DNA from: Rhodocyclaceae bacterium
Lineage (GTDB): Bacteria > Pseudomonadota > Gammaproteobacteria > Burkholderiales > Rhodocyclaceae
Direction: 5' to 3'
NCBI GenBank assembly: GCA_016721505.1
Contig: JADKHX010000011.1
Location: 98,230-162,229, forward strand
DNA: 64,000 nucleotides
The number at the start of each line of letters is the position of its first letter. The first letter of the stretch is position 1. The notes under the pieces are model-generated. The model was not told the origin of the DNA. It worked only from the letters and a program-made list of their open reading frames with translations, and made no database searches. Made by a program: the position numbers and the translations under genes. Positions 43,563 through 52,589 of the stretch are shown piece by piece.

Positions 43563-44648
43563 TTAAACGGAGGCGCCGAGTCGTTTGGCACGGCTTGCGG
43601 AGTCGATGTCACGCATCGAGTTGCGCGGCCAGTCGAGCAAATGACGTTCGGCGATTCCAGCCAGCGCAGCGATCCAATCCGCACTTTGATTGAGGCAAGG
43701 GATATAGCGAAATTCTTTGCCACCTGCCGCAAGGTAGGCGGTCTTGCATTCGAGGGCGATTTCTTCGAGCGTTTCCAAGCAGTCGGAAGTAAAGCCCGGG
43801 CAAATCACATCAACAGATTGCTGCCCGTCGCGGCCCATTTGTTCGAGCGTGGCTTGCGTATACGGTTGCAACCATTTGGCGCGACCGAAGCGTGATTGAA
43901 AGGTGATTTTGTACTCGCTTTCGGTAAGCTGCAACGCTTCGGCCAGCAGCCGGCCAGTCTTCTGGCACTCGCAAAAATACGGATCGCCTAGCGCCAATGA
44001 GCGCTCTGGCAGCCCATGAAAACTCATCAGCAGGGTTTGCGGTTTGCCCTTTGTTGCCCAATGTGCGCGAACGCTGGTGGCTAGCGCGTTAATGTAGCTC
44101 GCATCGTCGTGATAATTGCGCACAAAACGCAGTTCGGGTGGGTTGCGTGTGCATTTGATCCAGTCGGCAACGGCATCCATCACGCTCGCTGTGGTGCTAG
44201 CGGCGAACTGTGGATAGAGCGGCAAAATCAGGATGCGATTGGCGCCGTTGGCTTTGAGTTTGTCGAGCTGATCGGCGACGCCAGGCGAGCCGTAACGCAT
44301 GGCGAAATCAACTTTCACTGCATTGCTTTCGCAGGCATCAAAATGCGTTTGAAGCTGCACTGCTTGTGCCTCGGTATTTACCTTCAGCGGTGAACCAGCG
44401 GCAGTCCAAATCTGCGCATATTTGGCAGCTGACTTGGCCGGGCGGACGGTCAAAATGATGCCGTTGAGAATGAACCACCAGATCGCCCGCGGAATTTCGA
44501 CCACGCGTGGATCCCACAAAAATTCTTTGAGATAACGCCGCACGGCCGATGCCGTTGGTGCATCAGGCGTACCCAGGTTCACCAGTAAAACCGCAGTATG
44601 GGAAGCGGTGCCGTGCGTATGCGGCGGTTCGTTTTTGTAGCGTGACAT
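43563..44648 (-). CDS. hemH: ferrochelatase HemH
   Basis: Inserts iron into protoporphyrin IX in the last step of haem synthesis. VLLVNLGTPDAPTASAVRRY and FLWDPRVVEIPRAIWW form the N-terminal region; MSFHGLPERSLALGDPY carries the catalytic histidine; TVDVICPGF-like VDVICPGFTSDCLETLEE follows with the conserved glutamate region. The start at 44648 is 1 base after the hrcA stop and matches the family. Confidence 0.95.
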   Translation of the reverse strand: MSRYKNEPPHTHGTASHTAVLLVNLGTPDAPTASAVRRYLKEFLWDPRVVEIPRAIWWFILNGIILTVRPAKSAAKYAQIWTAAGSPLKVNTEAQAVQLQTHFDACESNAVKVDFAMRYGSPGVADQLDKLKANGANRILILPLYPQFAASTTASVMDAVADWIKCTRNPPELRFVRNYHDDASYINALATSVRAHWATKGKPQTLLMSFHGLPERSLALGDPYFCECQKTGRLLAEALQLTESEYKITFQSRFGRAKWLQPYTQATLEQMGRDGQQSVDVICPGFTSDCLETLEEIALECKTAYLAAGGKEFRYIPCLNQSADWIAALAGIAERHLLDWPRNSMRDIDSASRAKRLGASV

Positions 44649-44649
44649 A

Positions 44650-45684
44650 TTAGGGCGCAGCCAGTGCAGACGAGAGCAATCTTGCGGTGATATCCACAAT
44701 TGGAATCACCCGTTCATAAGCCATCCGAGTCGGGCCGATAACGCCTATGGTGCCGACCACCTGGCCGTCAACATCGTAAGGGGCTGCCACCACGCTGCAC
44801 TCGTCGAGCGGGGCGATGCCGGACTCGCCACCGATAAAAACTTGTACGCCTTCGGCACGGCTGGAGAGCTCGAGCAATTGAGCAAGACCGGTTTTTTGTT
44901 CAAACAAATCGAAGACACGACGCAGGCGACCCATGTTGGAGGAGAAATCTTCAACGCCGAGCAAATTGCGTTCGCCGCTGATGACGTATTGCGTCGAAGT
45001 GTCGGCAACTGCCTGATTGCCTGCCCGCATCGCGGTAGCCATCAGTTCAGTCATATCCGAGCGCAGCTGGTGCAGCTCTTCCATCACCCGACTGCGGACC
45101 TGCTCAAAGTCCAAATCCAGACAATGTTGATTCAAATAATTGGCCGCTTCAATCAACTCGCTGGACGAAAAATTGCGTTGGGTGAACAAGATACGATTTT
45201 GCACATCCCCATCGGCAGTGACGATGATCAACAAGATGCGCTTGTCAGAAAGATTCAAAAATTCTATCTGCCGGATTCGCGCTTGTTTGTGCCGTGGTAC
45301 CACCACGATGCCGGCGAACTGAGTGAGTTGCGAGAGCAACTGTGATGCATGGGCAATCACCCGCGTCGGTTGATCCGGCTGAATCGCCTCCTTGATTTCT
45401 GACAGTTCGTTGCCTGCCAACGTCTTGACGGTGAGCAGGGTGTCAACGAACAGGCGATAGCCCAGCGCAGTGGGCACGCGTCCGGCAGAAGTGTGCGGGC
45501 TGGCAATAAAACCCATGTCCTCGAGGTCAGACATCACATTGCGAATGGTCGCCGGGGAAAGCTCCAGCCCAGAATATTTGGAAAGTGTGCGCGAGCCGAT
45601 TGGCTGTCCCTCAGCGATAAATCGCTCGACGAGGGTTTTCATCAGTGTTTGGGCGCGTGGGTCTAGTCCGGACATAGGTGACAT
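44650..45684 (-). CDS. hrcA: heat-inducible transcription repressor HrcA
   Basis: A 344-residue repressor of class I heat-shock genes. The N-terminal winged helix shows YSGLELSPATIRNVMSDLED and GFIASPHTSAGRVPT; the GAF-like middle contains SKILLIIV-type KRILLIIVTADGDVQNRI; the C-terminus reads GTIGVIGPTRMAYERVIPIV. Its usual target, the CIRCE inverted repeat, is not seen before grpE, dnaK or dnaJ here, so its targets (for example groESL) lie outside. Followed at once by hemH. Confidence 0.95.
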   Translation of the reverse strand: MSPMSGLDPRAQTLMKTLVERFIAEGQPIGSRTLSKYSGLELSPATIRNVMSDLEDMGFIASPHTSAGRVPTALGYRLFVDTLLTVKTLAGNELSEIKEAIQPDQPTRVIAHASQLLSQLTQFAGIVVVPRHKQARIRQIEFLNLSDKRILLIIVTADGDVQNRILFTQRNFSSSELIEAANYLNQHCLDLDFEQVRSRVMEELHQLRSDMTELMATAMRAGNQAVADTSTQYVISGERNLLGVEDFSSNMGRLRRVFDLFEQKTGLAQLLELSSRAEGVQVFIGGESGIAPLDECSVVAAPYDVDGQVVGTIGVIGPTRMAYERVIPIVDITARLLSSALAAP

Positions 45685-45777
45685 TATGCAATTTCAGACG
45701 CCGCTTGCGCCAACGGGTTGGCGGATATGTTTATGGCAAAATCACCAGCTATGTCCGCACTATCAAATAATGCCTCC

Positions 45778-46653
45778 ATGTCTGCGTTTGCCACCATCGC
45801 CATCATTGGTAAATACCAAAGCCCTGAAGTCGCCGAGTCGGTGGTCAGTTTGGCTGACTTTTTGCGACAGCGTGGGCTGTCGGTATTGGTCGAGGAGGAA
45901 ACCGCCGGCGCGCTGGCGAGTGGCGATTTTGAGGTCGCGAATTACGATGAAATCGGTACCCGAGCCGACCTTGCTGTGGTGCTCGGTGGCGATGGCACGA
46001 TGCTCAATTCCGCGCGTCGTCTGGCGCAATTCGGCGTGCCTTTACTCGGCGTGAATCAGGGGCGCCTCGGCTTCATGACAGATATCGCGCGTGGCACCAT
46101 GCTGGAAGGGGTTGCTTCGGTACTTGACGGAAATTACACCAGCGAGCAGCGCTTTATGTTGAACGCCGAAGTCTGGCGCGATGGCGTAAAAGTGTTTGAG
46201 GCGAAGGCCTTGAATGATGTGGTCACTAACAAAGGCGATGTTGGCCGAATGATTGAGTTGGAAGTCAAAGTCGACGGCGAATTAATACATGTCTTGCGCG
46301 CCGATGGCTTGATCGTTTGTACGCCGACCGGCTCGACTGCATATGCGCTGTCTGCCAACGGCCCGATCTTGCACCCCTCGGTGGCCGGTATTGCCATCGT
46401 ACCGCTGTGTCCGCATGCGCTCACCCATAGACCAATCACCATTAGCGACCAAAGCCTGGTGGAGATTAGCCTGCTGCCAAGCTATGAGGCTGGCGTGCAT
46501 TTTGACGGCCAGCAACGTTTCGATGCCCGCGCCGGCGATACGGTTCGTGTTGCCCGCACGGCGCATAGCATTACCTTGTTGCATCCGCCCGGTTACAGTT
46601 ATTTCGCGATGTTGCGCGAAAAGCTGAGCTGGAGCGCGTTTCCGCGCCATTAG
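45778..46653 (+). CDS. nadK: NAD kinase
   Basis: Phosphorylates NAD to NADP. LAVVLGGDGTMLNSARRLA holds the GGDG catalytic motif; GVNQGRLGFMTDI, TNKGDVGRMIELEV and CTPTGSTAYALSANGPIL are the other conserved blocks. The start at 45778 (MSAFATIAIIGKYQSP) is chosen from family length; in-frame ATGs at 45727, 45733 and 45751 are possible. Divergent from hrcA. Confidence 0.94.
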   Translation: MSAFATIAIIGKYQSPEVAESVVSLADFLRQRGLSVLVEEETAGALASGDFEVANYDEIGTRADLAVVLGGDGTMLNSARRLAQFGVPLLGVNQGRLGFMTDIARGTMLEGVASVLDGNYTSEQRFMLNAEVWRDGVKVFEAKALNDVVTNKGDVGRMIELEVKVDGELIHVLRADGLIVCTPTGSTAYALSANGPILHPSVAGIAIVPLCPHALTHRPITISDQSLVEISLLPSYEAGVHFDGQQRFDARAGDTVRVARTAHSITLLHPPGYSYFAMLREKLSWSAFPRH

Positions 46654-46672
46654 GAAGGACAGCAATCACTTT

Positions 46673-46735
46673 GTAGGTCGGGATTTATCCCGACGTTTTT
46701 TTGATCAATCAGTGTCGGAATAAATTCCGACCTAC
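46673..46735. repeat. REP-like palindrome pair after nadK
   Basis: GTAGGTCGGGATTTATCCCG, a T-rich spacer, then GTCGGAATAAATTCCGACC. The same family as 25806-25872, and again at the 3' end of a gene and before a DNA-repair gene. Confidence 0.75.
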
Positions 46736-46746
46736 ATAAGCGCCAC

Positions 46747-48411
46747 ATGCTCATACGTTTATTGATTCGGGATTTCGTTATTGTCGACCGGCTTGAGCTG
46801 GAATTCAGCGCCGGGTTTGGTGCGCTTACCGGCGAAACCGGGGCAGGGAAGTCGATAATGGTCGACGCATTGGCACTCGCCCTGGGCGAACGCGCCGATG
46901 CGAGCGTAGTACGAGTCGGCTGTGATCGCGCCGAAGTTTCTGCCGAATTTAGTGTGGTGGCCGGTAGCGCGTTGGAAACCTGGCTGAGTGAGCACGACTT
47001 CGATAGCCATGAATGTTTACTACGCCGCGTGGTCGATAGCGGCGGACGCTCGCGCGCCTACATCAACGGGACCTCGGCCACGCTCGGGCAGTTGCGAGAG
47101 ATCGGCGATTTTCTTGCCGATATCCATGGCCAGCATGCGCATCATTCTTTGCTTCGTACTGATGCGCAACGTGCGCTGATCGACACCCACGCCGGTGCGA
47201 CGGTCTTGGTGAGAGATGTGAACGCGGCCTACACGGCCTGGCGTTTGGCGCGCGAAGCATTGGTCGCCGCCGAGCAAGATGTGGAAGCGAGTGCGCGCGA
47301 GCGCGAGTTGCTCGAATGGCAAGTTCATGAACTAACGGCACTGGCTTTTGATACGGATGGATGGGAATCTTTGGATGCCGAACATCGTCGATTGGCTAAT
47401 GCCGCAGCCTTGATTGATGGCGCGAATTCCGCTCTCGCAACGCTTGATGAAGGCGATGCCGCCGCGCTGCCCGCGTTGCAACACGCCAGCGCCGCGTTAA
47501 GTCACCTGACCGCATTTGATCCGGCATTAACTGACGCAGCGAAATTGTTTGATGACGCGCTGATACAGCTTGGCGAGTTGGTGCTGGTGATACGCCGTTA
47601 CCAGGATCGATTGGAACTTGATCCAGCGCGTTTGAGCGAACTCGATGCACGCATCGACGCGGTGACGCAGATGGCGCGCAAACATCGCGTCACGCCTGAC
47701 GAACTGCCTGCTTTGTTGGCACGACTGCGCACGCGTTTTGACGAACTAACTGTGCGTGCCGACCCGGCGGCGCTAGCCGCGCGTGAGCGGGCAAGCCATG
47801 CGGCGTATCTCGAGGTAGCGAAAAAATTATCCGCCGTGCGAATCAAAGCGGCCAAGGTTTTATCTGCCGCTGTGACTGCGGGGATGCAAGAGCTGGCGAT
47901 GGTCGGCGGGCGTTTCGAGATTGCGCTCAACGCCTTGCCTGAAGGTGCCGCGTTTGGTTTGGAGAATGTGGATTTTCTGGTCACCGCAAACCTTGGCCAG
48001 CCGCTGCGTCCATTGGCTAAAGTAGCGTCTGGTGGCGAGTTGTCGCGCATCGGTTTGGCCTTGCAAGTCATCGCCAGCGCGGCGAATCAGGCCGGCACGC
48101 TGATTTTTGACGAGGTCGATGTTGGTATCGGCGGGCGCGTTGCCGAGATCGTCGGTCGGATGTTGCGCCAGTTGGGCAACACTCGCCAAGTCCTCTGCGT
48201 TACCCATTTGCCGCAAGTCGCCGCGCAGGCCGACTGGCAGTGGTCCATTGCCAAGGAAACCAAAGCTGGCGCGACCGTTTCGTTGGTTCATGTGCTGGAC
48301 GACCAGTCGCGCGTGAGCGAAATCGCCCGCATGCTGGGCGGCGAAAAAATCACCGAAACCACGCGGCAACACGCCGCAGAAATGCTGAGCAATCGAATGG
48401 CAAAGCTATGA
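46747..48411 (+). CDS. recN: DNA repair protein RecN
   Basis: A 554-residue SMC-like ATPase acting on double-strand breaks. Walker A is ALTGETGAGKSIMVDALAL, the signature is KVASGGELSRIGLAL, and Walker B TLIFDEVDVGIGGRVAE, with a central coiled-coil region. A copy of the 27-bp repeat reads as ELVLVIRRY where RecN proteins normally have a helix of the same length. The last bases overlap the next gene as ATGA. Confidence 0.96.
   Translation: MLIRLLIRDFVIVDRLELEFSAGFGALTGETGAGKSIMVDALALALGERADASVVRVGCDRAEVSAEFSVVAGSALETWLSEHDFDSHECLLRRVVDSGGRSRAYINGTSATLGQLREIGDFLADIHGQHAHHSLLRTDAQRALIDTHAGATVLVRDVNAAYTAWRLAREALVAAEQDVEASARERELLEWQVHELTALAFDTDGWESLDAEHRRLANAAALIDGANSALATLDEGDAAALPALQHASAALSHLTAFDPALTDAAKLFDDALIQLGELVLVIRRYQDRLELDPARLSELDARIDAVTQMARKHRVTPDELPALLARLRTRFDELTVRADPAALAARERASHAAYLEVAKKLSAVRIKAAKVLSAAVTAGMQELAMVGGRFEIALNALPEGAAFGLENVDFLVTANLGQPLRPLAKVASGGELSRIGLALQVIASAANQAGTLIFDEVDVGIGGRVAEIVGRMLRQLGNTRQVLCVTHLPQVAAQADWQWSIAKETKAGATVSLVHVLDDQSRVSEIARMLGGEKITETTRQHAAEMLSNRMAKL
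47573..47599 (+). repeat. 27-bp dispersed repeat-like sequence inside recN
   Basis: Reads GCGAGTTGGTGCTGG then TGATACGCCGTTA, sense to the gene; two or three differences from the consensus. Confidence 0.7.
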
Positions 48412-50219
48412 GTCAAATTTGCGCGCCGATGACCGGTTCCGTGGTGCATGTGCTGGCTGAGGTAGGCCAAAGAGTAAGCAGCGGGCAGGTGCTGTTGGTG
48501 ATCGAAGCGATGAAGATGGAACACGAAATTCGCGCCGATCAAGATGCCGAGGTGGCTGCCGTGCTGGTGCAACTCGGCGATCTGGTGGAGGCCGACGAAG
48601 TGCTTGTCAGATTGACATCTGTCGCGTCAGTTGGTGCTGACAACACGCCATCCGTCGCGGCGAAAATCGATGAAGCTACATCCAACAAGCTGCGCGGTGA
48701 CCTCCAGGAAGTATTCGACCGCAACGCGCTGACTCTGGATGCCGCAAGACCGGCAGCCGCGGCCAAACGCCATGCGCTTGGCCTGCGCACCGCCCGTGAA
48801 AACATCGCAGACCTTTGTGACCCAGATAGCTTCATTGAATACGGCGCGCTGACCTTTGCCGCACAGTTGGGCCGGCGCAGCAAAGATGATTTGATCCGCA
48901 ACACGCCGGCCGATGGCATGGTGACCGGGATCGGCAGCATTGATGGCGTGCGCTGTGTGGTGATGGCCTATGACGCGACGGTACTGGCTGGCACGCAGGG
49001 TATGCGCAATCACCAGAAGACTGATCGCATGCTCGTCATCGCGCTCGAGCAAAAACTGCCAGTGGTGCTCTTTGCCGAAGGTGGCGGCGGGCGACCGGGC
49101 GATGTGGATACTAATGTGGTGGCTGGATTACACATTGCGACCTTTGCCAGCTTCGCCCGCCTAAGTGGGCAAGTGCCAGTGGTTGGTATTGTTGCCGGAC
49201 GCTGCTTTGCCGGCAATGCGGCGCTGCTGGGTTGTTGCGATGTGATCATCGCCACGCGCGCAAGCAACATCGGCATGGGTGGCCCGGCGATGGTTGAAGG
49301 CGGTGGCTTGGGTGCGTTCACGCCAGAACAGATTGGCCCGAGCAGCGTGCAGTTTGCCAATGGTGTGATTGATATTCTGGTCGACGATGAAGCGCAGGCC
49401 GTTCATGCGGCCAAGCACTATCTCGGCTTCTTCAACGGCCGGCGCAGTGACTGGACCGGCGCCGACCCGTTGCGCTTGCGCGATGTGTTGCCGGAAAACC
49501 GCGTGCGCAGTTATGACATGCGCGAAGTGCTGCGCTTGGTTGCTGACACTGAATACGGCGCTTTAGTCGAACTGCGCGCCGGCTTCGGCGCTGGAATATT
49601 TACCGCCCTGGCGCGGATTGAAGGATGCCCCGTGGGTCTCATCGCGAGCAACCCGGCGCATCTTGGCGGTGCTATCGATGCTGACGCTGCGGACAAAGCT
49701 TCGCGCTTCATGCAACTGTGCAATACGCACGGCTTGCCCTTGGTTTCTCTGGTGGACACGCCCGGATTTATGGTTGGCCCCGAGATCGAGCAAAAAGCGC
49801 AAGTGCGACATGTGAGTCGGATGTTTGTTCAAGCGGCTCATTTGCGCGTGCCGTTTTTTTGCATCGTGCTACGCAAAGCCTATGGTCTGGGGGCGATGGC
49901 CATGGCCGGTGGCGGCTTTCATGTTCCGTTGGCCACCGTATCATGGCCCAGCGGCGAGTTCGGCGCGATGGGACTGGAAGGCGCGGTGCGCTTGGGCTTT
50001 GCCAAAGAGTTGGCCGCAGTGAGCGACACGAATGAGCGCGAAGCCTTGTTCAATAAATTGGTTGATCAGGAATACGAGCGTGGCAAGGCGATTAACGTGG
50101 CGACGACGCTGGAAATCGATGCAGTGATTGATCCGGCGGAGACGCGAGAGTGGTTGTCGAAGTCGCTTGCATCCAGTTACGTAAAGCAGCAAATCTCACA
50201 TCCGATTGATACTTGGTGA
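48408..50219 (+). CDS. biotinyl domain fused to acyl-CoA carboxyltransferase
   Basis: A 603-residue protein. The first 70 residues are a biotin carrier domain with the biotinylated lysine in VIEAMKMEHEI. The rest is a carboxyltransferase of the acetyl/propionyl-CoA carboxylase beta type (TPADGMVTGIGSIDGVRC, VGIVAGRCFAGNAALLGCCD, LVDTPGFMVGPEIE, LRKAYGLGAMAMAGG). A biotin carboxylase partner would be needed and is not in the window. The carrier at the N-terminus of a carboxyltransferase is an unusual order. A copy of the 27-bp repeat (SVGADNTPS) forms part of the linker. The start overlaps the recN stop as ATGA. Confidence 0.88.
   Translation: MSQICAPMTGSVVHVLAEVGQRVSSGQVLLVIEAMKMEHEIRADQDAEVAAVLVQLGDLVEADEVLVRLTSVASVGADNTPSVAAKIDEATSNKLRGDLQEVFDRNALTLDAARPAAAAKRHALGLRTARENIADLCDPDSFIEYGALTFAAQLGRRSKDDLIRNTPADGMVTGIGSIDGVRCVVMAYDATVLAGTQGMRNHQKTDRMLVIALEQKLPVVLFAEGGGGRPGDVDTNVVAGLHIATFASFARLSGQVPVVGIVAGRCFAGNAALLGCCDVIIATRASNIGMGGPAMVEGGGLGAFTPEQIGPSSVQFANGVIDILVDDEAQAVHAAKHYLGFFNGRRSDWTGADPLRLRDVLPENRVRSYDMREVLRLVADTEYGALVELRAGFGAGIFTALARIEGCPVGLIASNPAHLGGAIDADAADKASRFMQLCNTHGLPLVSLVDTPGFMVGPEIEQKAQVRHVSRMFVQAAHLRVPFFCIVLRKAYGLGAMAMAGGGFHVPLATVSWPSGEFGAMGLEGAVRLGFAKELAAVSDTNEREALFNKLVDQEYERGKAINVATTLEIDAVIDPAETREWLSKSLASSYVKQQISHPIDTW
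48626..48652 (+). repeat. 27-bp dispersed repeat in carboxylase linker
   Basis: Reads GTCAGTTGGTGCTGA then CAACACGCCATC, sense to the gene, between the biotinyl and carboxyltransferase domains. Confidence 0.85.
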
Positions 50220-50341
50220 GGATCTAATGAAGCACATCGGGAATCAAGAGGGAACGCTTTTCAAACTTGACATCAGCCTTGACACCAGCATTTCTGGCGG
50301 CGCGCACGCATCATGGCGGTGGCATGGAACAAGTCAATCAT

Positions 50342-50368
50342 GCCAGTTGGTGCTGGCGACACGCTGTT
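50342..50368 (+). repeat. 27-bp dispersed repeat after carboxylase gene
   Basis: Reads GCCAGTTGGTGCTGG then CGACACGCTGTT, 122 bases after the stop, in the leader region of the diguanylate cyclase gene. Confidence 0.9.
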
Positions 50369-50448
50369 AAAGCCGTCGCTAGCAACACGGATGCGGCAGA
50401 ATACGAGTTCGATTCCGGATACTTTTATCCAAGACGGTAGTCACCGAC

Positions 50449-51597
50449 ATGAATATCGACCTCAACACGGTTTTGATTGTCAATGTAGTGAACGTCATGG
50501 TGCTGGCGCTCACGGTACCGCTGATGATGGGCCAGAAACTCAGCATCGCGGCCCGCTCCGCGCGTCTGGCGCTAATCGTCAATGCGCTGGGCTGGATATG
50601 CATGATCGCCTCGAACAACTGGCCTGAACAGTGGCAAGACCACGTGCTCTCGACCTTCGCTGTCACTGGTTACAGTGTCTCCAACTGGCTCTATTTCCGT
50701 GGCGTGGCCGGTTGGCTCGGCCCGCGCCCGCTTGCTCGCAGCATGCTGGCGCTGACGTTTTTGATCCCTGTCGTCTATGCCGCGTTGTTCCCGTCTTACG
50801 CCTTGCGCGTCGGCTGGTCAAATTTCATGCTGGCCGCGCAGATGCTAATCATCGCCCGCGCCGCCGTGTTTCCAGCGCACGAAGCGCCACGCAACTGGCG
50901 CTGGGTCGTGGTCCTAGCCAGCGCCAGCGCCGGCATCTTTACTATCGGACGCGGCATCCTCGGCGCGTTCACCGATTTGTACCCGAGCTTCCTCACCCCG
51001 CACCCTTGGAACATTGCGGCCATGATTTCCACCAACGTCTCACTGCTGCTGCTCAATTTCGCGCTGCTCATTGCCTGGCGACAGGAAGCTGAATTGGCGC
51101 TGCGCCAGCTGTCCGTGACCGACCCACTGACGGGCGTACACAACCGACGCGGCTGGTATGAAGTTGCTGCGCCGCTGATTGCCCAAACCAATCGGCTGGA
51201 CCAACCGCTGGCCTTGCTAATGCTTGATCTCGATCACTTCAAGCAAATTAACGACGCCCACGGCCATAGCGTCGGCGATCAGGCGCTGCAGTTGATGGGT
51301 CGGGTGCTGTCTCAGGGCCGGCGCGGTTCGGACGTCGTGGCGCGCCTAGGCGGCGAGGAGTTCGCCGTGCTGTTGCCAATGGCCGATCAGGCCGCCGCGC
51401 AAAATCTTGACCAGCGATTACGTAGCCTGCTCACCGACATGGCGCCATCGACGCTGCCTTGCGCCGTGAATTTCAGCAGCGGACTAGCGATGTTACGCCG
51501 CCCCGGCGAAACCTTGGAGCAACTGATGAACCGCGCCGATGCCGCCCTGTATGCAGCCAAGCACAGCGGGCGAGGGCAGATCGCAATAAGCGACTGA
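50449..51597 (+). CDS. membrane-bound diguanylate cyclase (GGDEF)
   Basis: A 382-residue protein making cyclic di-GMP. About seven membrane helices fill residues 5-205, followed by a GGDEF domain: LSVTDPLTGVHNRRGWYE, MLDLDHFKQINDAHGHSVGD and the active site GGEEF in VARLGGEEFAVLLP. The RGSD five residues before it matches the inhibitory I-site, so product inhibition is likely. The membrane part resembles no sensor I can name. It stands alone. Confidence 0.9.
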   Translation: MNIDLNTVLIVNVVNVMVLALTVPLMMGQKLSIAARSARLALIVNALGWICMIASNNWPEQWQDHVLSTFAVTGYSVSNWLYFRGVAGWLGPRPLARSMLALTFLIPVVYAALFPSYALRVGWSNFMLAAQMLIIARAAVFPAHEAPRNWRWVVVLASASAGIFTIGRGILGAFTDLYPSFLTPHPWNIAAMISTNVSLLLLNFALLIAWRQEAELALRQLSVTDPLTGVHNRRGWYEVAAPLIAQTNRLDQPLALLMLDLDHFKQINDAHGHSVGDQALQLMGRVLSQGRRGSDVVARLGGEEFAVLLPMADQAAAQNLDQRLRSLLTDMAPSTLPCAVNFSSGLAMLRRPGETLEQLMNRADAALYAAKHSGRGQIAISD

Positions 51598-51744
51598 CCG
51601 GGTGACGATCAACGTGTCGCCACACGCGACGGCGGCTTGGTGAGCACTGAGAATAGGGCACAGGGTTACCCATAAACCTCCTCCGTCAACAAAGACGAGC
51701 AACAAGCGGGGCACTGGGTCAGATCTTACAAAATCACATTTCAC

Positions 51745-52035
51745 TTAAGCCGCTAACTTAAGCGCCTTGATTTTCGGTCTATCCATTTTCGCCGCCTGCC
51801 ACAAGTCCCACGCGGCTTGCATCGTCAGCCATGATTCCGGCGTTGTCTTTAACCATGCCGCCAAACGCAGCGCCATTTCAGCCGTGATTGCGGCACGACC
51901 ATTGACGATGCTTGAAATGTGCTTGCGACTACTCCCAAGCGCCAGCGCTGCCGCCGTAACGGAGACGCCTGCTGGCACTAGCCACAGCTGTTCGAGCACT
52001 TCGCCCGGATGAGGCGGGTTGTGCATTCTGCCCAT
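51745..52035 (-). CDS. higA: HigA-family antitoxin
   Basis: A 96-residue XRE-type helix-turn-helix protein starting MGRMHNPPHPGEVLEQLWL, the HigA/VapI signature, with TAAALALGSSRKHISSIVNG as the DNA-binding helices. In intact modules it neutralises HigB and represses the operon. AGGAGG lies 4 bases before the ATG. The upstream higB is broken, so this antitoxin appears to lack a functional partner. Confidence 0.9.
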   Translation of the reverse strand: MGRMHNPPHPGEVLEQLWLVPAGVSVTAAALALGSSRKHISSIVNGRAAITAEMALRLAAWLKTTPESWLTMQAAWDLWQAAKMDRPKIKALKLAA

Positions 52036-52043
52036 AGTTCCTC

Positions 52044-52321
52044 CTAGTGATAATCCAAATAATTGACGACTTCAGCATCGCCATCGACAAACCGAAACGT
52101 GACGCGCCAGTTGCTTGCACGGTAACCGCCCATAGCCCTTTTTTGTCGCTCTTCAATGCGTGCAAGTCCAAACTTGGGGCGGCCATATCCTCGACTACTA
52201 GAGCAGATTCAAGCAGACCCAGAATTAGTCGCAAGCGCTTAGCGTGTATCACCTGAATTCCTTTGGTATTCCCTTTGCGAAAAAATTACTCCAAGCCTTT
52301 GTGAGCGAATGTACGACCCAT
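52044..52321 (-). pseudogene. higB: HigB toxin (RelE fold), broken by stop and frameshift
   Basis: On the minus strand from ATG at 52321 the reading is MGRTFAHKGLE, then an in-frame TAA, then FFRKGNTKGIQVIHAKRL onwards to LKSDKKGLWAVTV; the frame then shifts by one base near 52105 and continues SNWRVTFRFVDGDAEVV to NYLDYH and a stop at 52044. Restoring one base gives 92 codons, the normal HigB length. The gene is 8 bases before higA, the standard order. The two lesions should abolish the ribosome-dependent RNase toxin, unless they are sequence errors. Confidence 0.8.
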
Positions 52322-52496
52322 GGCTGACTGTAACCTATATGGTTACGGTTTGCGGGAATTTTTCGAATTGCCCAAGAGAGGCGCGGAGAGTTAGGTGTTG
52401 CAAAATTACAATCCAATATGCTTGTCAACATCACTCACCTCGGCGCACGGGCGCATGGAATAATTGCGGACAGACGATGGTTTTTCCTCAATTCTC

Positions 52497-52523
52497 GTCA
52501 GTTGGTGCTGGCAACACGCCGTT
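52497..52523 (+). repeat. 27-bp dispersed repeat before DUF3237 gene
   Basis: Reads GTCAGTTGGTGCTGG then CAACACGCCGTT in the leader of the DUF3237 gene. Confidence 0.9.
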
Positions 52524-52589
52524 GTATCAGAGTGGTAAATATCGAATTTTTTTAAGCCATTGCATCAACTCCTCACCAGGAAATTAACC

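Noticed and set aside
50227..50370. 47-codon frame after the carboxylase gene with GAGGA before its ATG
   Set aside because: It runs into the dispersed repeat and ends inside it, has no recognisable features, and is more likely incidental.
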